Part shown: in pieces, positions 32,491-41,264 of the stretch
Numbering within the stretch: position 1 is the stretch's first letter
Layout of the letters: every line of letters begins with the position of its first letter
From: Magnetococcales bacterium
GTDB taxonomy: Bacteria; Pseudomonadota; Magnetococcia; Magnetococcales; DC0425bin3
Length of the DNA: 43,246 nt
Direction: 5' to 3'
Assembly (NCBI GenBank): GCA_015231175.1
Contig: JADGBZ010000021.1
Coordinates: 1-43,246 of the forward strand
Notes under the pieces: model-generated
Databases searched by the model: none
What the model was told of the DNA's origin: nothing
The model's input: the letters and a program-made list of their open reading frames with translations, nothing else
Program-made: the position numbers and the translations under genes

Positions 32491-34710
32491 ATGATCCGGC
32501 GGGGTGAAAAAGTGTTGCGCAAATATCTTTCCATCATGCTCCTGATCGTGCTTGGCGCCACGGCGGGGTTGTATATTTTGCGGGAACGTTTGCAACAGGA
32601 GGCGGACTCCATGAACAATGCGCACGCATCGGCAAGCCCATTGCCCGGGGAGATGGCCACGCGCATTCGGCCTGCCGCCGTGGCTGGTGCCTGGTATCCG
32701 GGGAGAGCTGAAGAGTTGGCCGCCTATCTGGACCAGGCCATGGACCATGCCAACCCGCCCCATCCAGACGGGAAGGGGGCCATTCGGGCCCTGATCGCTC
32801 CCCATGCCGGGTACCGTTACAGCGGGGCAACTGCGGCGGCGGCGTTCAAGCTGGTGCGTGGTCGCCCTTTGCGGCGGGTCATCGTTTTGGGGCCTTCGCA
32901 CCGGATGGCTTTTCAGGGTGTTTCCATTCCGGACGTGACACACTTTGCAACCCCACTGGGAAATATTCCACTGGATCTCCAGGCCATCGCCATGCTGCGC
33001 AGCAATCCACAATTCCGCACGTTGGCAACGGCGCACCAGGCCGAGCACAGCATTGAGATTGTGCTTCCTTTCCTGCAAAGGGCGCTGTCTGGTGCCTGGC
33101 AGATGGTTCCCATTCTCGTCGGCAACCTGGATGCCCATGGCGTTGCCCAGATCGCTGAGTTGTTGCGCCCTCTTGCCGATGACAGCACGTTGGTCGTGGT
33201 CTCCACGGATTTTACCCACTTCGGCTCCAATTACGACTTTCACCCCTTTCCCAACGATGCCCAATTGCCGGATCGTATTCGGGAGTTGGACCAGGGCGCC
33301 ATTGACCATATCCTCCGCCTCGATGGTCCGGGCCTGCTCAACTACAAGCAAAGGACGCAAATCACAGCCTGTGGTTTACTGCCTATGGCCATTCTGCTCC
33401 ACATGCTGGGCGAAGGCACCACGCCCACTCTGCTGCAATACGATACCAGCGGCAACATGACGCATGATTTCACCAATTCGGTCAGTTATACTGCCATGGC
33501 CTTTACCCGTCCCCTCCCCTTGGCCGAGCTGGAAGCTTCAGTGCTTCTGCCCCCGGAAGAGATGTCCAGGCTTCTGCAAATTGCCCGTGCCACTCTGCAT
33601 CGAGCCGTTGTCCAGCGTGACGGCACCCTGGAGGCTCAGGACATTTTACGCAACATGACCCTTTCCAATCGGATCCAACGTATTTCAGGCGCCTTCGTGA
33701 CCCTGAAGAAGGAGGGTGAATTGCGTGGTTGCATCGGCCATGTTCTGCCGGTGAAACCTCTCTATCAGGCGGTTATGGAAAATACCGTGGGGGCTGCCTT
33801 GATGGACTCCCGCTTCAGGCCGGTCGTCCCGGAAGAGTTGGACCAGCTTTCCCTGGAGGTCAGCGTTCTGGGCCCTTTGCGCCCCATCACCGCACCGGAT
33901 GAGATTGAGTTGGGCCATCATGGCATCGTTTTGAGCAAAAACGGTCGTCAGGCAGTTTTTCTGCCGGTGGTTCCCATCGAACAAAAATGGGATCGGGATA
34001 CCACACTCGCCAACCTGTCCCGCAAGGCCGGTCTGCCCGAAGATGCGTGGAAAGAAAACGCCAAACTTGAGGTCTTTACCACTCAAACCATGCAGGAGTC
34101 CATTGTTTCGCCATCCTCTGCCCCGCCTCCGGGAACGCCAGTGACCCCGCCCCAATCCTCTTCTTCCGGGCCGCCTTCCTCTGCATCGTTGGCATCCCCG
34201 GAAAAATCTGGAGCACCCTTGCAAGTCACCCCTGTCATGGCGCCCGCCACATCGGTTGTTACACCGTCTCAGGCCGTCCCTGCGGAGTTGGCCACGACAT
34301 CCTCCCCGGCGGCGCTCCCAGTTCCGACGACATCCTCCCCGGCGGCGCTCCCAGTACCGACGACATCCTCCCCGGCGGCGCTCCCAGTACCAACGACGGG
34401 GATGCCGGCGGTGCTGCCGGTACCAACGACGGGGATGCCGGCAACGCTTTCGGTACCGACGACGGGAATGCCGGCGGTGCCACCGGTACCAACGACGGGG
34501 ATGCCGGCAACGCTTTCGGTACCAACGACAGAGGAGCCGGCGGTGCTTCCCATACCAACGACGAGGGAAGCGCCGGCAGTCTCGTCGCAGACGCCGCCTC
34601 CGGCCTCGCCAACGTCGCGTCCATCCTTCACCGCATCCGACAAGAAAGCGCCGCCCAACACGTTGACAAAGCCAACTTCCGACACCGCATCACCGGTGAA
34701 GAGTCGTTGA
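32491..34710 (+). CDS. Membrane-anchored MEMO1-AMMECR1 fusion protein
   Basis: Encodes 739 residues from ATG 32491; a GTG at 32512 with GGGGTG upstream or ATG 32443 are alternatives. One N-terminal membrane helix (YLSIMLLIVLGATAGLYIL) is present. Residues about 55-340 are a MEMO1-like domain (RPAAVAGAWYPGRAEELAAY, LIAPHAGYRYSG, VIVLGPSHRMAF, EHSIEIVLPFLQ, STDFTHFG). Residues about 360-540 are an AMMECR1 domain (AFVTLKKEGELRGCIGHVLP, MDSRFRPVVPEELDQLSLEV SVL). The last 190 residues are Pro/Ser/Thr/Ala-rich with eight 11-residue repeats. MEMO1 and AMMECR1 are known as parts B and A of the 'AmmeMemoRadiSam' set; the radical-SAM partner is not seen. Orientation of the domains (periplasmic or cytoplasmic) is uncertain; the helix and Pro/Thr tail favour the periplasm. 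Confidence 0.8.
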   Translation: MIRRGEKVLRKYLSIMLLIVLGATAGLYILRERLQQEADSMNNAHASASPLPGEMATRIRPAAVAGAWYPGRAEELAAYLDQAMDHANPPHPDGKGAIRALIAPHAGYRYSGATAAAAFKLVRGRPLRRVIVLGPSHRMAFQGVSIPDVTHFATPLGNIPLDLQAIAMLRSNPQFRTLATAHQAEHSIEIVLPFLQRALSGAWQMVPILVGNLDAHGVAQIAELLRPLADDSTLVVVSTDFTHFGSNYDFHPFPNDAQLPDRIRELDQGAIDHILRLDGPGLLNYKQRTQITACGLLPMAILLHMLGEGTTPTLLQYDTSGNMTHDFTNSVSYTAMAFTRPLPLAELEASVLLPPEEMSRLLQIARATLHRAVVQRDGTLEAQDILRNMTLSNRIQRISGAFVTLKKEGELRGCIGHVLPVKPLYQAVMENTVGAALMDSRFRPVVPEELDQLSLEVSVLGPLRPITAPDEIELGHHGIVLSKNGRQAVFLPVVPIEQKWDRDTTLANLSRKAGLPEDAWKENAKLEVFTTQTMQESIVSPSSAPPPGTPVTPPQSSSSGPPSSASLASPEKSGAPLQVTPVMAPATSVVTPSQAVPAELATTSSPAALPVPTTSSPAALPVPTTSSPAALPVPTTGMPAVLPVPTTGMPATLSVPTTGMPAVPPVPTTGMPATLSVPTTEEPAVLPIPTTREAPAVSSQTPPPASPTSRPSFTASDKKAPPNTLTKPTSDTASPVKSR
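34294..34557 (+). repeat. Eight tandem 33-bp repeats in the fusion-protein tail
   Basis: Units encode TTSSPAALPVP (three copies), then TTGMPAVLPVP, TTGMPATLSVP, TTGMPAVPPVP, TTGMPATLSVP and TTEEPAVLPIP. The first three are nearly identical at DNA level and the GMP units alternate in pairs, a sign of recent duplication. The tail would be extended and possibly O-glycosylated. Confidence 0.9.
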
Positions 34711-34711
34711 A

Positions 34712-34945
34712 ATGGAACCCTGTCCATGGTGTGGCGCCGGTCAGGAAAATCTGAGAACAAAGTACTGTTACGGGAATCCTGCCAACGACGACCCTGCGGC
34801 CAGCATGTGGCACGCCACAGTGGTGTGTCGGGGGTGTCGTGCCCAGGGCCCGGCCTGTCAAGACGAACTCCGTGCCCATGCGGCGGAGAAGGCCACCGCA
34901 TTGTGGAATGAACGCCAAGGACGGCGTCCGGAAAAGTCGGCTTGA
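34712..34945 (+). CDS. Lar-like zinc-ribbon protein
   Basis: Encodes 77 residues. It has two Cys pairs in zinc-ribbon order (CPWCG at 4-8 and VCRGCRAQGP at 38-47), a W-H-A-T-V-V segment between them, and a C-terminal helix ending ALWNERQGRRP. The CPxCG...W.V.C..C...GP...A...WN.R pattern is the Lar (restriction alleviation) type, common in prophages, where Lar modulates type I restriction-modification. Many relatives are uncharacterised. The ATG lies one base past the stop of the MEMO1-AMMECR1 gene (GAAGAG upstream), so it may be cotranscribed. It is convergent with the next gene, 2 bases between stops. Confidence 0.65.
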   Translation: MEPCPWCGAGQENLRTKYCYGNPANDDPAASMWHATVVCRGCRAQGPACQDELRAHAAEKATALWNERQGRRPEKSA

Positions 34946-34947
34946 TG

Positions 34948-35754
34948 TCAGCCGGAAGGGGCCTCTTCTGTCATTTCGGCGGACTGTTCCCGGGTCATGT
35001 ACCCCACCTTGACCCATTTGGATGTCTCCTTGGGAGAGGGAGAGCGCAGCAAGTGGCGGTGCAATTTTTGTTGCAATGGCTCAACCTCGGCAGCGACCAG
35101 GGGGACGATCAGAGAGAAGGAGACCCAGCGATCATGCGGGGGCAAGGCGCTGGCCTCGCTTTCCAGGGCGATCCGCACCTGGGGGATCGGCACACCAACC
35201 TTGCGCAGGAGAGCCGTCGCCTGATTTTGCAGGGACTCCACTTCCTGATCCCCAACGCCTCGTTCAGCCAAAAATTGACTGCAACGGAGGAGGCTTTCCA
35301 TGCCGGAGACAGCGTGGAGAAGTTTAAATTTTTCCAGGATGGTCAAACGCTGAGCAGCATACTGGAGTCGACCGGCGAAAACGCAGGACTCCACCACCTG
35401 ACAGAGCAACTCTGGATTGCGTGGCAAATCCTCGCAATTCTTGATGGCCACCTCGGCAGCCTCCGAAAGACATCCAAAATCCTGAAGGGATGCAACGTGG
35501 TTGACCCGTACCGCCGGATCCCAGGGATCGTTCAATCTTGCCAGGCGAAAGTGATTGCGCATGGCCCCTTCGTCCCGGCGAATGGTGGCGATCGTGCCAA
35601 GAATGTTGTGGGCTTTGGCTGGATGTTCAGCCATGGCAGCCTCTGCCCGGCGTTTGTGCCTCTGCAAGCCCAAGTCATCATGCATGGCACCATGACGGAT
35701 GGCGACAAGCTGATCAGCGACCTTGTTGAGTTCAGACTCTTGAGAATTCGGCAT
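34948..35754 (-). CDS. Unrecognised helical repeat protein
   Basis: Encodes 268 residues from ATG 35754 (MPNSQESELNKVADQL). The start is uncertain: no ribosome site is clear, and GTG 35784 is possible. The frame runs further up to 36054 through the dispersed repeat, which is unlikely to be coding. The first two thirds are TPR-like helix pairs with Ala at the packing positions (HKRRAEAAMAEHPAKAHNIL, MRNHFRLARLNDPWDPAVRV, LSEAAEVAIKNCEDLPRNPE). The last third has VSFSLIVPLVAAEVEPLQQK. No signal peptide, membrane helix or catalytic motif is visible. Divergent from the HD-GYP gene. I cannot name a family. Confidence 0.5.
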   Translation of the reverse strand: MPNSQESELNKVADQLVAIRHGAMHDDLGLQRHKRRAEAAMAEHPAKAHNILGTIATIRRDEGAMRNHFRLARLNDPWDPAVRVNHVASLQDFGCLSEAAEVAIKNCEDLPRNPELLCQVVESCVFAGRLQYAAQRLTILEKFKLLHAVSGMESLLRCSQFLAERGVGDQEVESLQNQATALLRKVGVPIPQVRIALESEASALPPHDRWVSFSLIVPLVAAEVEPLQQKLHRHLLRSPSPKETSKWVKVGYMTREQSAEMTEEAPSG

Positions 35755-35870
35755 AAAAGATTCAAAATCCACTGGAGTGCGCACCTGAGGAGAATCCGGG
35801 AAACCACTCCCCTCTTCTAAGGGTAAAACATTTATGCTCTGACGTAAAATGGAAAAAATCTTATCACTGT

Positions 35871-35953
35871 TCGGCACCCTTTCAAGAAAAGATTGGACAT
35901 GAAAGCCTGTGTCAGGGAGTCGCCTCGAACCCCTCCAGGACGTTGTCCTGGAG
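35871..35953 (+). repeat. Dispersed structured repeat, copy 3
   Basis: TCAAGAAAAGATTGGACATG, AAAGCC, GTCAGGG.GTCGCCTCGAAC and CCCCTCCAGGAC align with the other copies. It ends in a hairpin of its own, CTCCAGGAC/GTCCTGGAG (35933-35953, 3-base loop). It lies between the divergent helical-protein and HD-GYP genes, so it occupies their shared upstream region. Confidence 0.75.
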
Positions 35954-36091
35954 GAGAAGATCACATCTTCGGCAAAATCAAACAGGTTTCTGGATTTTCT
36001 GGATATTCCAGCAAATCTCCTGGAAATATTTGCAACATTGTGCCATAAGGACATCCTTGGGGAGAGGTATCGTTATGGCATCGACGTGGGG

Positions 36092-37663
36092 ATGACGCCT
36101 GACATGTTGGCATCTGATTTGTTCTTTGCCGAAGAGAGCTGCAAAGGAACGGGAGGCCTTGACTTGGCCTGCGTCAGCCACGTCGAGCAACCCTGGAAAG
36201 TTCTGGTCGTTGACGATGACGAGGAGATCCATTCCCTGACCCGGCTGGTGCTGCGGGATTTTTCTTTTGCCAACAAGAAAATCGAGCTGATCAGCGGCTA
36301 CTCGGCGGAGGATGCCAAGGCGCTGATGCAACAGCATCCGGATGTGGCGGTCATCCTCCTGGACGTGGTAATGGAAAGCGATGAAGCCGGGTTGCATGCC
36401 GTGCGTCACATCCGGAACGTTTTGCAGAACCACCTCGTTCGTATCATCCTGCGCACCGGCCAACCGGGGCAAGCTCCGGAACAGCAGGTGATCCAGGAGT
36501 ACGACATCAATGATTATAAAGACAAAGTTCGACTGACCACACAACGGTTGATCACTTCGATCACCACCGCGCTGCGTTCCTACCGTGACCTGCGCACCAT
36601 CGACAACACGCGCCGGGGTCTTGCCGCCATCGTACATGGCACCGGCGACCTGTTCGAGGCGCGATCCCTGGGCCGGCTGGCCAACAGCATCCTCCGACAG
36701 GTTCAGACGTTGGTCCATGGGGGCGAGGACAAACCTCAGGGGGGTGCTTCCGCTCTGTTTGCCATTCGGGAATACACCGACTATGAGGTCTATGCCGCCG
36801 TGGGATCCTTTGAGGGGCATATTGGCAAAATCCTTGACAGGGTTCTGCCCGAAAAGACCATGGCTGACCTGCAAAAAAACACGAGCCTGAAAGAGGAGTT
36901 TTTCGGTCATTCCGACTTCCTGGCCAAGTACGTCAGCCGGGGAAATCTGGAAAATGTGTTTTACCTCGACGCTGGCCGTCCTTTGGAGGATCTTGACCGG
37001 GATCTTCTGAAGACCTTTTCGGCCAATATCGCTTTTGCATTTGAAAATCTTGGGTTGAATCGGGAGATTGTCAACACCCAAAAGGATGTCACCTTCACCC
37101 TTGGCGAGGTGATCGAAGTACGCTCCAACGAGGCCGGCCATCACGTTCGCCGGGTTGCGGAGAGTTCAAGACTCCTCGGCATGCTGGCAGGTCTCGACGC
37201 CGAGGATGTCGAGCTTCTTTGGCTCTCCTCTCCCATGCATGACCTTGGCAAGATCGGCATACCCGACAGTATTTTGAAAAAACCGGGAAAGCTGGATCCG
37301 GACGAGTGGAAGATCATGCAGACCCACACCACGATTGGCCGACAGATATTGAATAATTCACAACGTCCTATTTTGCAGACCGGCGCCATCATCGCCTACC
37401 AGCACCACGAAAAATGGGACGGCACGGGTTATCCGGAGCAGTTGCGGGGAGAGAACATTCATGTTTTTGCCCGGATCACGGGTTTGATTGATGTTTTTGA
37501 TGCCCTGTACCATGAAAGATGCTACAAGAAGGCTTGGCCACTGGAAAAAATCGTCGAACTTTTGCAGCAGGAACGCGGCAGCCACTTTGCCCCCCAGCTT
37601 GTCGATCTCTTTCTCGGTCATCTTGACGAATTTCTGGAAATACAGGATGCCCTGAAGGGGTAA
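36092..37663 (+). CDS. REC-DUF3369-HD-GYP c-di-GMP phosphodiesterase
   Basis: Encodes 523 residues if started at ATG 36092 (MTPDMLASDLFFAEES), a common look for this family's N-terminus; ATG 36104 is an alternative and neither has a strong ribosome site. Residues about 30-160 are a receiver (KVLVVDDDEEIHSLTRLVLR, phospho-Asp in ILLDVVMESDEAG). Residues about 180-340 are DUF3369 (GLAAIVHGTGDLFEARSLGR). Residues about 345-510 are an HD-GYP domain: metal ligands in HVRRVAE, SPMHDLGKIGIPD and HTTIGRQIL, and the signature HHEKWDGTGYPEQLRGENI. It would hydrolyse c-di-GMP under two-component control. No kinase is adjacent. Confidence 0.85.
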   Translation: MTPDMLASDLFFAEESCKGTGGLDLACVSHVEQPWKVLVVDDDEEIHSLTRLVLRDFSFANKKIELISGYSAEDAKALMQQHPDVAVILLDVVMESDEAGLHAVRHIRNVLQNHLVRIILRTGQPGQAPEQQVIQEYDINDYKDKVRLTTQRLITSITTALRSYRDLRTIDNTRRGLAAIVHGTGDLFEARSLGRLANSILRQVQTLVHGGEDKPQGGASALFAIREYTDYEVYAAVGSFEGHIGKILDRVLPEKTMADLQKNTSLKEEFFGHSDFLAKYVSRGNLENVFYLDAGRPLEDLDRDLLKTFSANIAFAFENLGLNREIVNTQKDVTFTLGEVIEVRSNEAGHHVRRVAESSRLLGMLAGLDAEDVELLWLSSPMHDLGKIGIPDSILKKPGKLDPDEWKIMQTHTTIGRQILNNSQRPILQTGAIIAYQHHEKWDGTGYPEQLRGENIHVFARITGLIDVFDALYHERCYKKAWPLEKIVELLQQERGSHFAPQLVDLFLGHLDEFLEIQDALKG

Positions 37664-37823
37664 GGAGACCCCTTGGACTCTTCATGGGTCTGCATCAACA
37701 TCTCCTGCATCGTCGGCAGCAGGGCAGGCGTATCCTGCGGTCGTGGCAACGCCGCCTGGCAGACGAGAAACAGTACCGTGTGTGGGATGACCGTCCGACG
37801 GCATTCGAATCAAAGGAGCTGGC

Positions 37824-39251
37824 ATGATCAATCCTGAAAAAGTGGTGGTCATCGGTGGTGGGCCGGGGGGATATGCAGCGGCATTTCGCGCTGCCGATCT
37901 CGGTTTTGCCACAACCCTGATCGATATGGATGCCAATCCGGGCGGGGTCTGTCTCTACCGGGGGTGCATCCCCAGCAAGGCGCTGCTGCACGTCACCCAG
38001 ATCCTTTGGGAAGCGCGTCACGCCGAAATGATGGGGGTGCGATTCGGCCAACCGGAGATCGACCTGGATCGTCTTCGCTCCTGGAAGCAGAGCGTCGTGA
38101 TGCGGTTGACGGGGGCGTTGGGCGATTTGTGTCGGCGGCGCGGGGTAGCCTTCATTCAGGGGTGCGCTCGCTTTGACGCTCCAGGGAGCCTGGTTGTGCA
38201 ACGTCAGGCGGGTGACTTGTTTCCGGTTCCGTTCGACCACTGCATTTTGGCGACGGGGTCGCGACCGGCCTGGATCCCAGGTTTGCAGATCGACTCACCC
38301 CGGGTGATGGACTCGACGGCAGCTCTGGCCCTGGAGGAGATTCCACCCACCTTGCTGATCATTGGTGGCGGCGTCATCGGCCTGGAGCTGGGCAGTGTCT
38401 ATGCAGCCCTGGGCAGCCGGGTCAGTATTGTGGAGATGACATCCGGCCTGCTGCCGGGGGCGGACCGGGATCTGGTTCGGGTTGTTTTGAAGCGTCTCCA
38501 GCCCCAGTGCCACGAGGTCATGCTGCAAACCCGGGTCACGGCCCTTGTCGACAGGGACGGGCTGGTGCATGCCACCTTGGAAGATGCCCGGGGAGAGCGT
38601 CGTGAGGCCAGTTACCATCGCGTCCTGATGGCCATTGGTCGCCGCCCCAACTCCGAGGATCTGGGGTTGGAGAAAACTTCTGTCAAGATGGAACGGGGAT
38701 TTGTTCAGGTCAACGACCAAATGCGGACCGCCGACCCGAAAATATGGGCCATCGGCGACCTGGTGGGAGGCCCCATGTTGGCCCACAAGGCAGCTCATGA
38801 AGCCCGTGTGGCTGTAGAAGTGATCGCTGGCAAAAAAGCCCGTTTCGCGCCACACGCCATTCCGGCTGTCTGCTATACCGACCCCGAGCTGGCCTGGGCC
38901 GGCTTGACCGAAACAATTGCCGTGGAGCGCAAGATACCCTTCAAGGCAGTCCGTTTTCCCTGGGGTGCTTCGGGCCGGGCGCAAACCCTGGAACAGCCCG
39001 ATGGTTTGACCAAGCTGATCGTCAACCCTGAAGATGAACGTATTCTGGGTGTCGGTTTGGTGGGACGCGGTGCGGGAGAGTTGATCGCCGAAGGGGTATT
39101 GGCCATTGAAATGGGCGCCGTCGTCGAGGATTTGGCCACAACCATCCATCCCCATCCCACCCTTTCGGAAACCGTGATGGAGGCCGCCGAAGTCTTTTTT
39201 GGCCACAGCCCGCATTACCACGCACCCCGGCGGAATCAACCACCATCATGA
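37824..39251 (+). CDS. lpdA: Dihydrolipoamide dehydrogenase
   Basis: Encodes 475 residues; GGAG lies 6 bases before the ATG. FAD-binding GGGPGGYAAAFRAA (11-24), redox disulphide C43/C48 in GGVCLYRGCIPSKALL, NAD-binding LLIIGGGVIGLELGSVY, second FAD motif IWAIGDLVGGPMLAHKA, and the C-terminal active-site HPHPTLSETVMEA are all present. It reoxidises lipoyl groups of 2-oxoacid dehydrogenase or glycine-cleavage complexes with NAD+. The usual spacer GTCLNVGC is GVCLYRGC here, a variant seen in some proteobacterial copies. It stands alone without E1/E2 genes, so the complex served is unknown. The region 37664-37823 holds no gene. Confidence 0.87.
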   Translation: MINPEKVVVIGGGPGGYAAAFRAADLGFATTLIDMDANPGGVCLYRGCIPSKALLHVTQILWEARHAEMMGVRFGQPEIDLDRLRSWKQSVVMRLTGALGDLCRRRGVAFIQGCARFDAPGSLVVQRQAGDLFPVPFDHCILATGSRPAWIPGLQIDSPRVMDSTAALALEEIPPTLLIIGGGVIGLELGSVYAALGSRVSIVEMTSGLLPGADRDLVRVVLKRLQPQCHEVMLQTRVTALVDRDGLVHATLEDARGERREASYHRVLMAIGRRPNSEDLGLEKTSVKMERGFVQVNDQMRTADPKIWAIGDLVGGPMLAHKAAHEARVAVEVIAGKKARFAPHAIPAVCYTDPELAWAGLTETIAVERKIPFKAVRFPWGASGRAQTLEQPDGLTKLIVNPEDERILGVGLVGRGAGELIAEGVLAIEMGAVVEDLATTIHPHPTLSETVMEAAEVFFGHSPHYHAPRRNQPPS

Positions 39252-39335
39252 GGTGCTGCACGCCCCCTCCCCAGAAGCCGGGGAAGAAGTTCGTGACCAG
39301 CCCTGTTTGTCGAATGGCACACACAGGAGAAGCCA

Positions 39336-41195
39336 ATGCGTTATGTCAAGAACATGAATTTCGGCACAAAGATCATCATTTCAGCCCTCTTGATCATCAC
39401 CCTCGGGTTTATCCTGGTGATCGCTGTCGTCAAGAACCGCATCGAACAGGATGCCAAGGAAGCCTTGATCCAACAGGCGCGCAGCATCACCGTTCAGGCG
39501 GAAAGCGCTCGGAACTACATAGCCAAACTGGGCTCCGACAAAGCTTACGATCCCGTACTTTTGAAAGAGGCGCAGGACGAAGTCAAGAAGAGCGGTGCCC
39601 GGGACCAGAAGGAGATCATTCAGGCGGCCCGCAAGACGCGATTCTACCAAACCATTCCCATCGTAGCCGGTTGGACCATCGGCCAGGAGAAGGCCAAATC
39701 CGCTCACCATCAATTCCGGGTCACCCGTATCGGGGCACGCAACCCGGACAACGAGGCCAAACCGATCGAACGCACGATGATCGAAAAAATGGCCAAGGAA
39801 GATTTGCAGGAATTGTGGATGGAGGATTCTGAAATCAATGCGATCCGCTATATGCGGCCAGTCGTCCTGAAAAAGGAGTGTCTCGTGTGCCATGGCGTCG
39901 ACTCCGACTATCCGGAAGGCAAGGGATACGATCCTTTGGGCATCAAGATGGAGGGTTGGCACAATGGGGAGCAGCGTGGCGCATTCGAGATCATCGCCGA
40001 GCTTGCGCCCATGCAGAGTTCAGTCCGGGATGCCCTGACGCAGATCATTGGGCTGGCTCTGGCTTCCATGCTCCTGATCGGCGCCATCATTTTCATGTTG
40101 ATCAAGCGGTTGGCCATGGAACCGGTGCGGATGATCGAAAATCTGCTGGGCCGGGTCTCCCAGGGAGATCTCACCGTGCAAGTTCCCGCCTCCTCCAGCA
40201 CGGACGATATCGGGCGAACCGTGACCGCGACCGGAATCATGGTGGCCCGCCTCAGAGAGACCGTCGGTCAGGTGCAAAACACCACCCGCGAGGTGCTCTC
40301 CAGCAGCCATAGTGTGAACACCACCTCCCAGGAAGTTTCCGAAGGAGCCACCCGTCAAGCGGCCTCCATCGAGGAGACCTCTGCGGCCATGGAGGAGATG
40401 GCTTCCAATATTCAACAAAACACTGAAAATGCACAACAAACAGAGAAAATATCCCAAAAGGCGGCCAAGGACGCCGAAGAGGGTGGGCTGGCGGTGCAAG
40501 AATCGGTCAGGGCGATGAAGCAAATTGCCGAGAAGATTTCCATCATCGAGGAGATCGCGCGCCAGACCAACTTATTGGCCTTGAATGCCGCCATCGAGGC
40601 AGCCCGGGCGGGGGAGCACGGCAAGGGGTTTGCCGTGGTGGCAGCAGAGGTGCGCAAACTCGCCGAGCGCAGCCAAGCTGCTGCCGGAGAGATCGGCCAT
40701 CTCTCCGCATCAAGTGTCAGCGTAGCGGAAAAGGCAGGCGCTCTTCTGGAAAAACTGGTTCCCGACATCAAACGGACAGCCGAGCTGGTGCAAGAGATTA
40801 CCTCTGCATCCACAGAACAATCCCAGGGGGCCGAACAGATCAATAGTGCCATCCAGCAGTTGGATCAGGTCATTCAACAAAACGCCAGCGCCTCGGAAGA
40901 GATTGCGTCAACGGCCCATGGCCTTTCCAGCCTCTCCGAGACCTTGCAGGAGGCGATCAGCTTTTTCCATCTGGGGCAGCAGGGTACATCCAAGGCATCC
41001 ACGACGCCCCACCGGACGGCCTCGACACCTTCGACAGTCGGAAAAACACCCAAAGCCCGTGCCCTCCTTCCCCCGCCACGGAAAAAAGCAACCGTGCAGG
41101 AAAAAGCCAAAGCCAGGGTTCAAACATCGGGATCCTCCGTCAATCTGGATATGAGCAAGGAAAAAAATTCCGATGATGAATTTGAAAATTTTTGA
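39336..41195 (+). CDS. Methyl-accepting chemotaxis protein with CxxCH sensor
   Basis: Encodes 619 residues. Membrane helix 1 ([20 protein letters not shown]) is followed by a periplasmic domain (about 35-230) of the DUF3365/Tll0287 type with ECLVCHG (CxxCH at 182-186), a covalent haem c site. Membrane helix 2 ([19 protein letters not shown]), a HAMP domain, and a full signalling domain follow. The hairpin tip reads [31 protein letters not shown]. The C-terminal 80 residues are low complexity, with no pentapeptide for CheR/CheB visible at the end. It should steer motility in response to redox, NO, CO or O2 through the haem. AGGAG lies 7-11 bases before the ATG. The next gene has a related sensor. 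Confidence 0.88.
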   Translation: MRYVKNMNFGTKIIISALLIITLGFILVIAVVKNRIEQDAKEALIQQARSITVQAESARNYIAKLGSDKAYDPVLLKEAQDEVKKSGARDQKEIIQAARKTRFYQTIPIVAGWTIGQEKAKSAHHQFRVTRIGARNPDNEAKPIERTMIEKMAKEDLQELWMEDSEINAIRYMRPVVLKKECLVCHGVDSDYPEGKGYDPLGIKMEGWHNGEQRGAFEIIAELAPMQSSVRDALTQIIGLALASMLLIGAIIFMLIKRLAMEPVRMIENLLGRVSQGDLTVQVPASSSTDDIGRTVTATGIMVARLRETVGQVQNTTREVLSSSHSVNTTSQEVSEGATRQAASIEETSAAMEEMASNIQQNTENAQQTEKISQKAAKDAEEGGLAVQESVRAMKQIAEKISIIEEIARQTNLLALNAAIEAARAGEHGKGFAVVAAEVRKLAERSQAAAGEIGHLSASSVSVAEKAGALLEKLVPDIKRTAELVQEITSASTEQSQGAEQINSAIQQLDQVIQQNASASEEIASTAHGLSSLSETLQEAISFFHLGQQGTSKASTTPHRTASTPSTVGKTPKARALLPPPRKKATVQEKAKARVQTSGSSVNLDMSKEKNSDDEFENF

Positions 41196-41264
41196 TCGCC
41201 GGGAACCGGCAAGATTGCCCCGGCCATACCACGACAGGCTTCGTGTGAAATCAAGGGATGGGGG

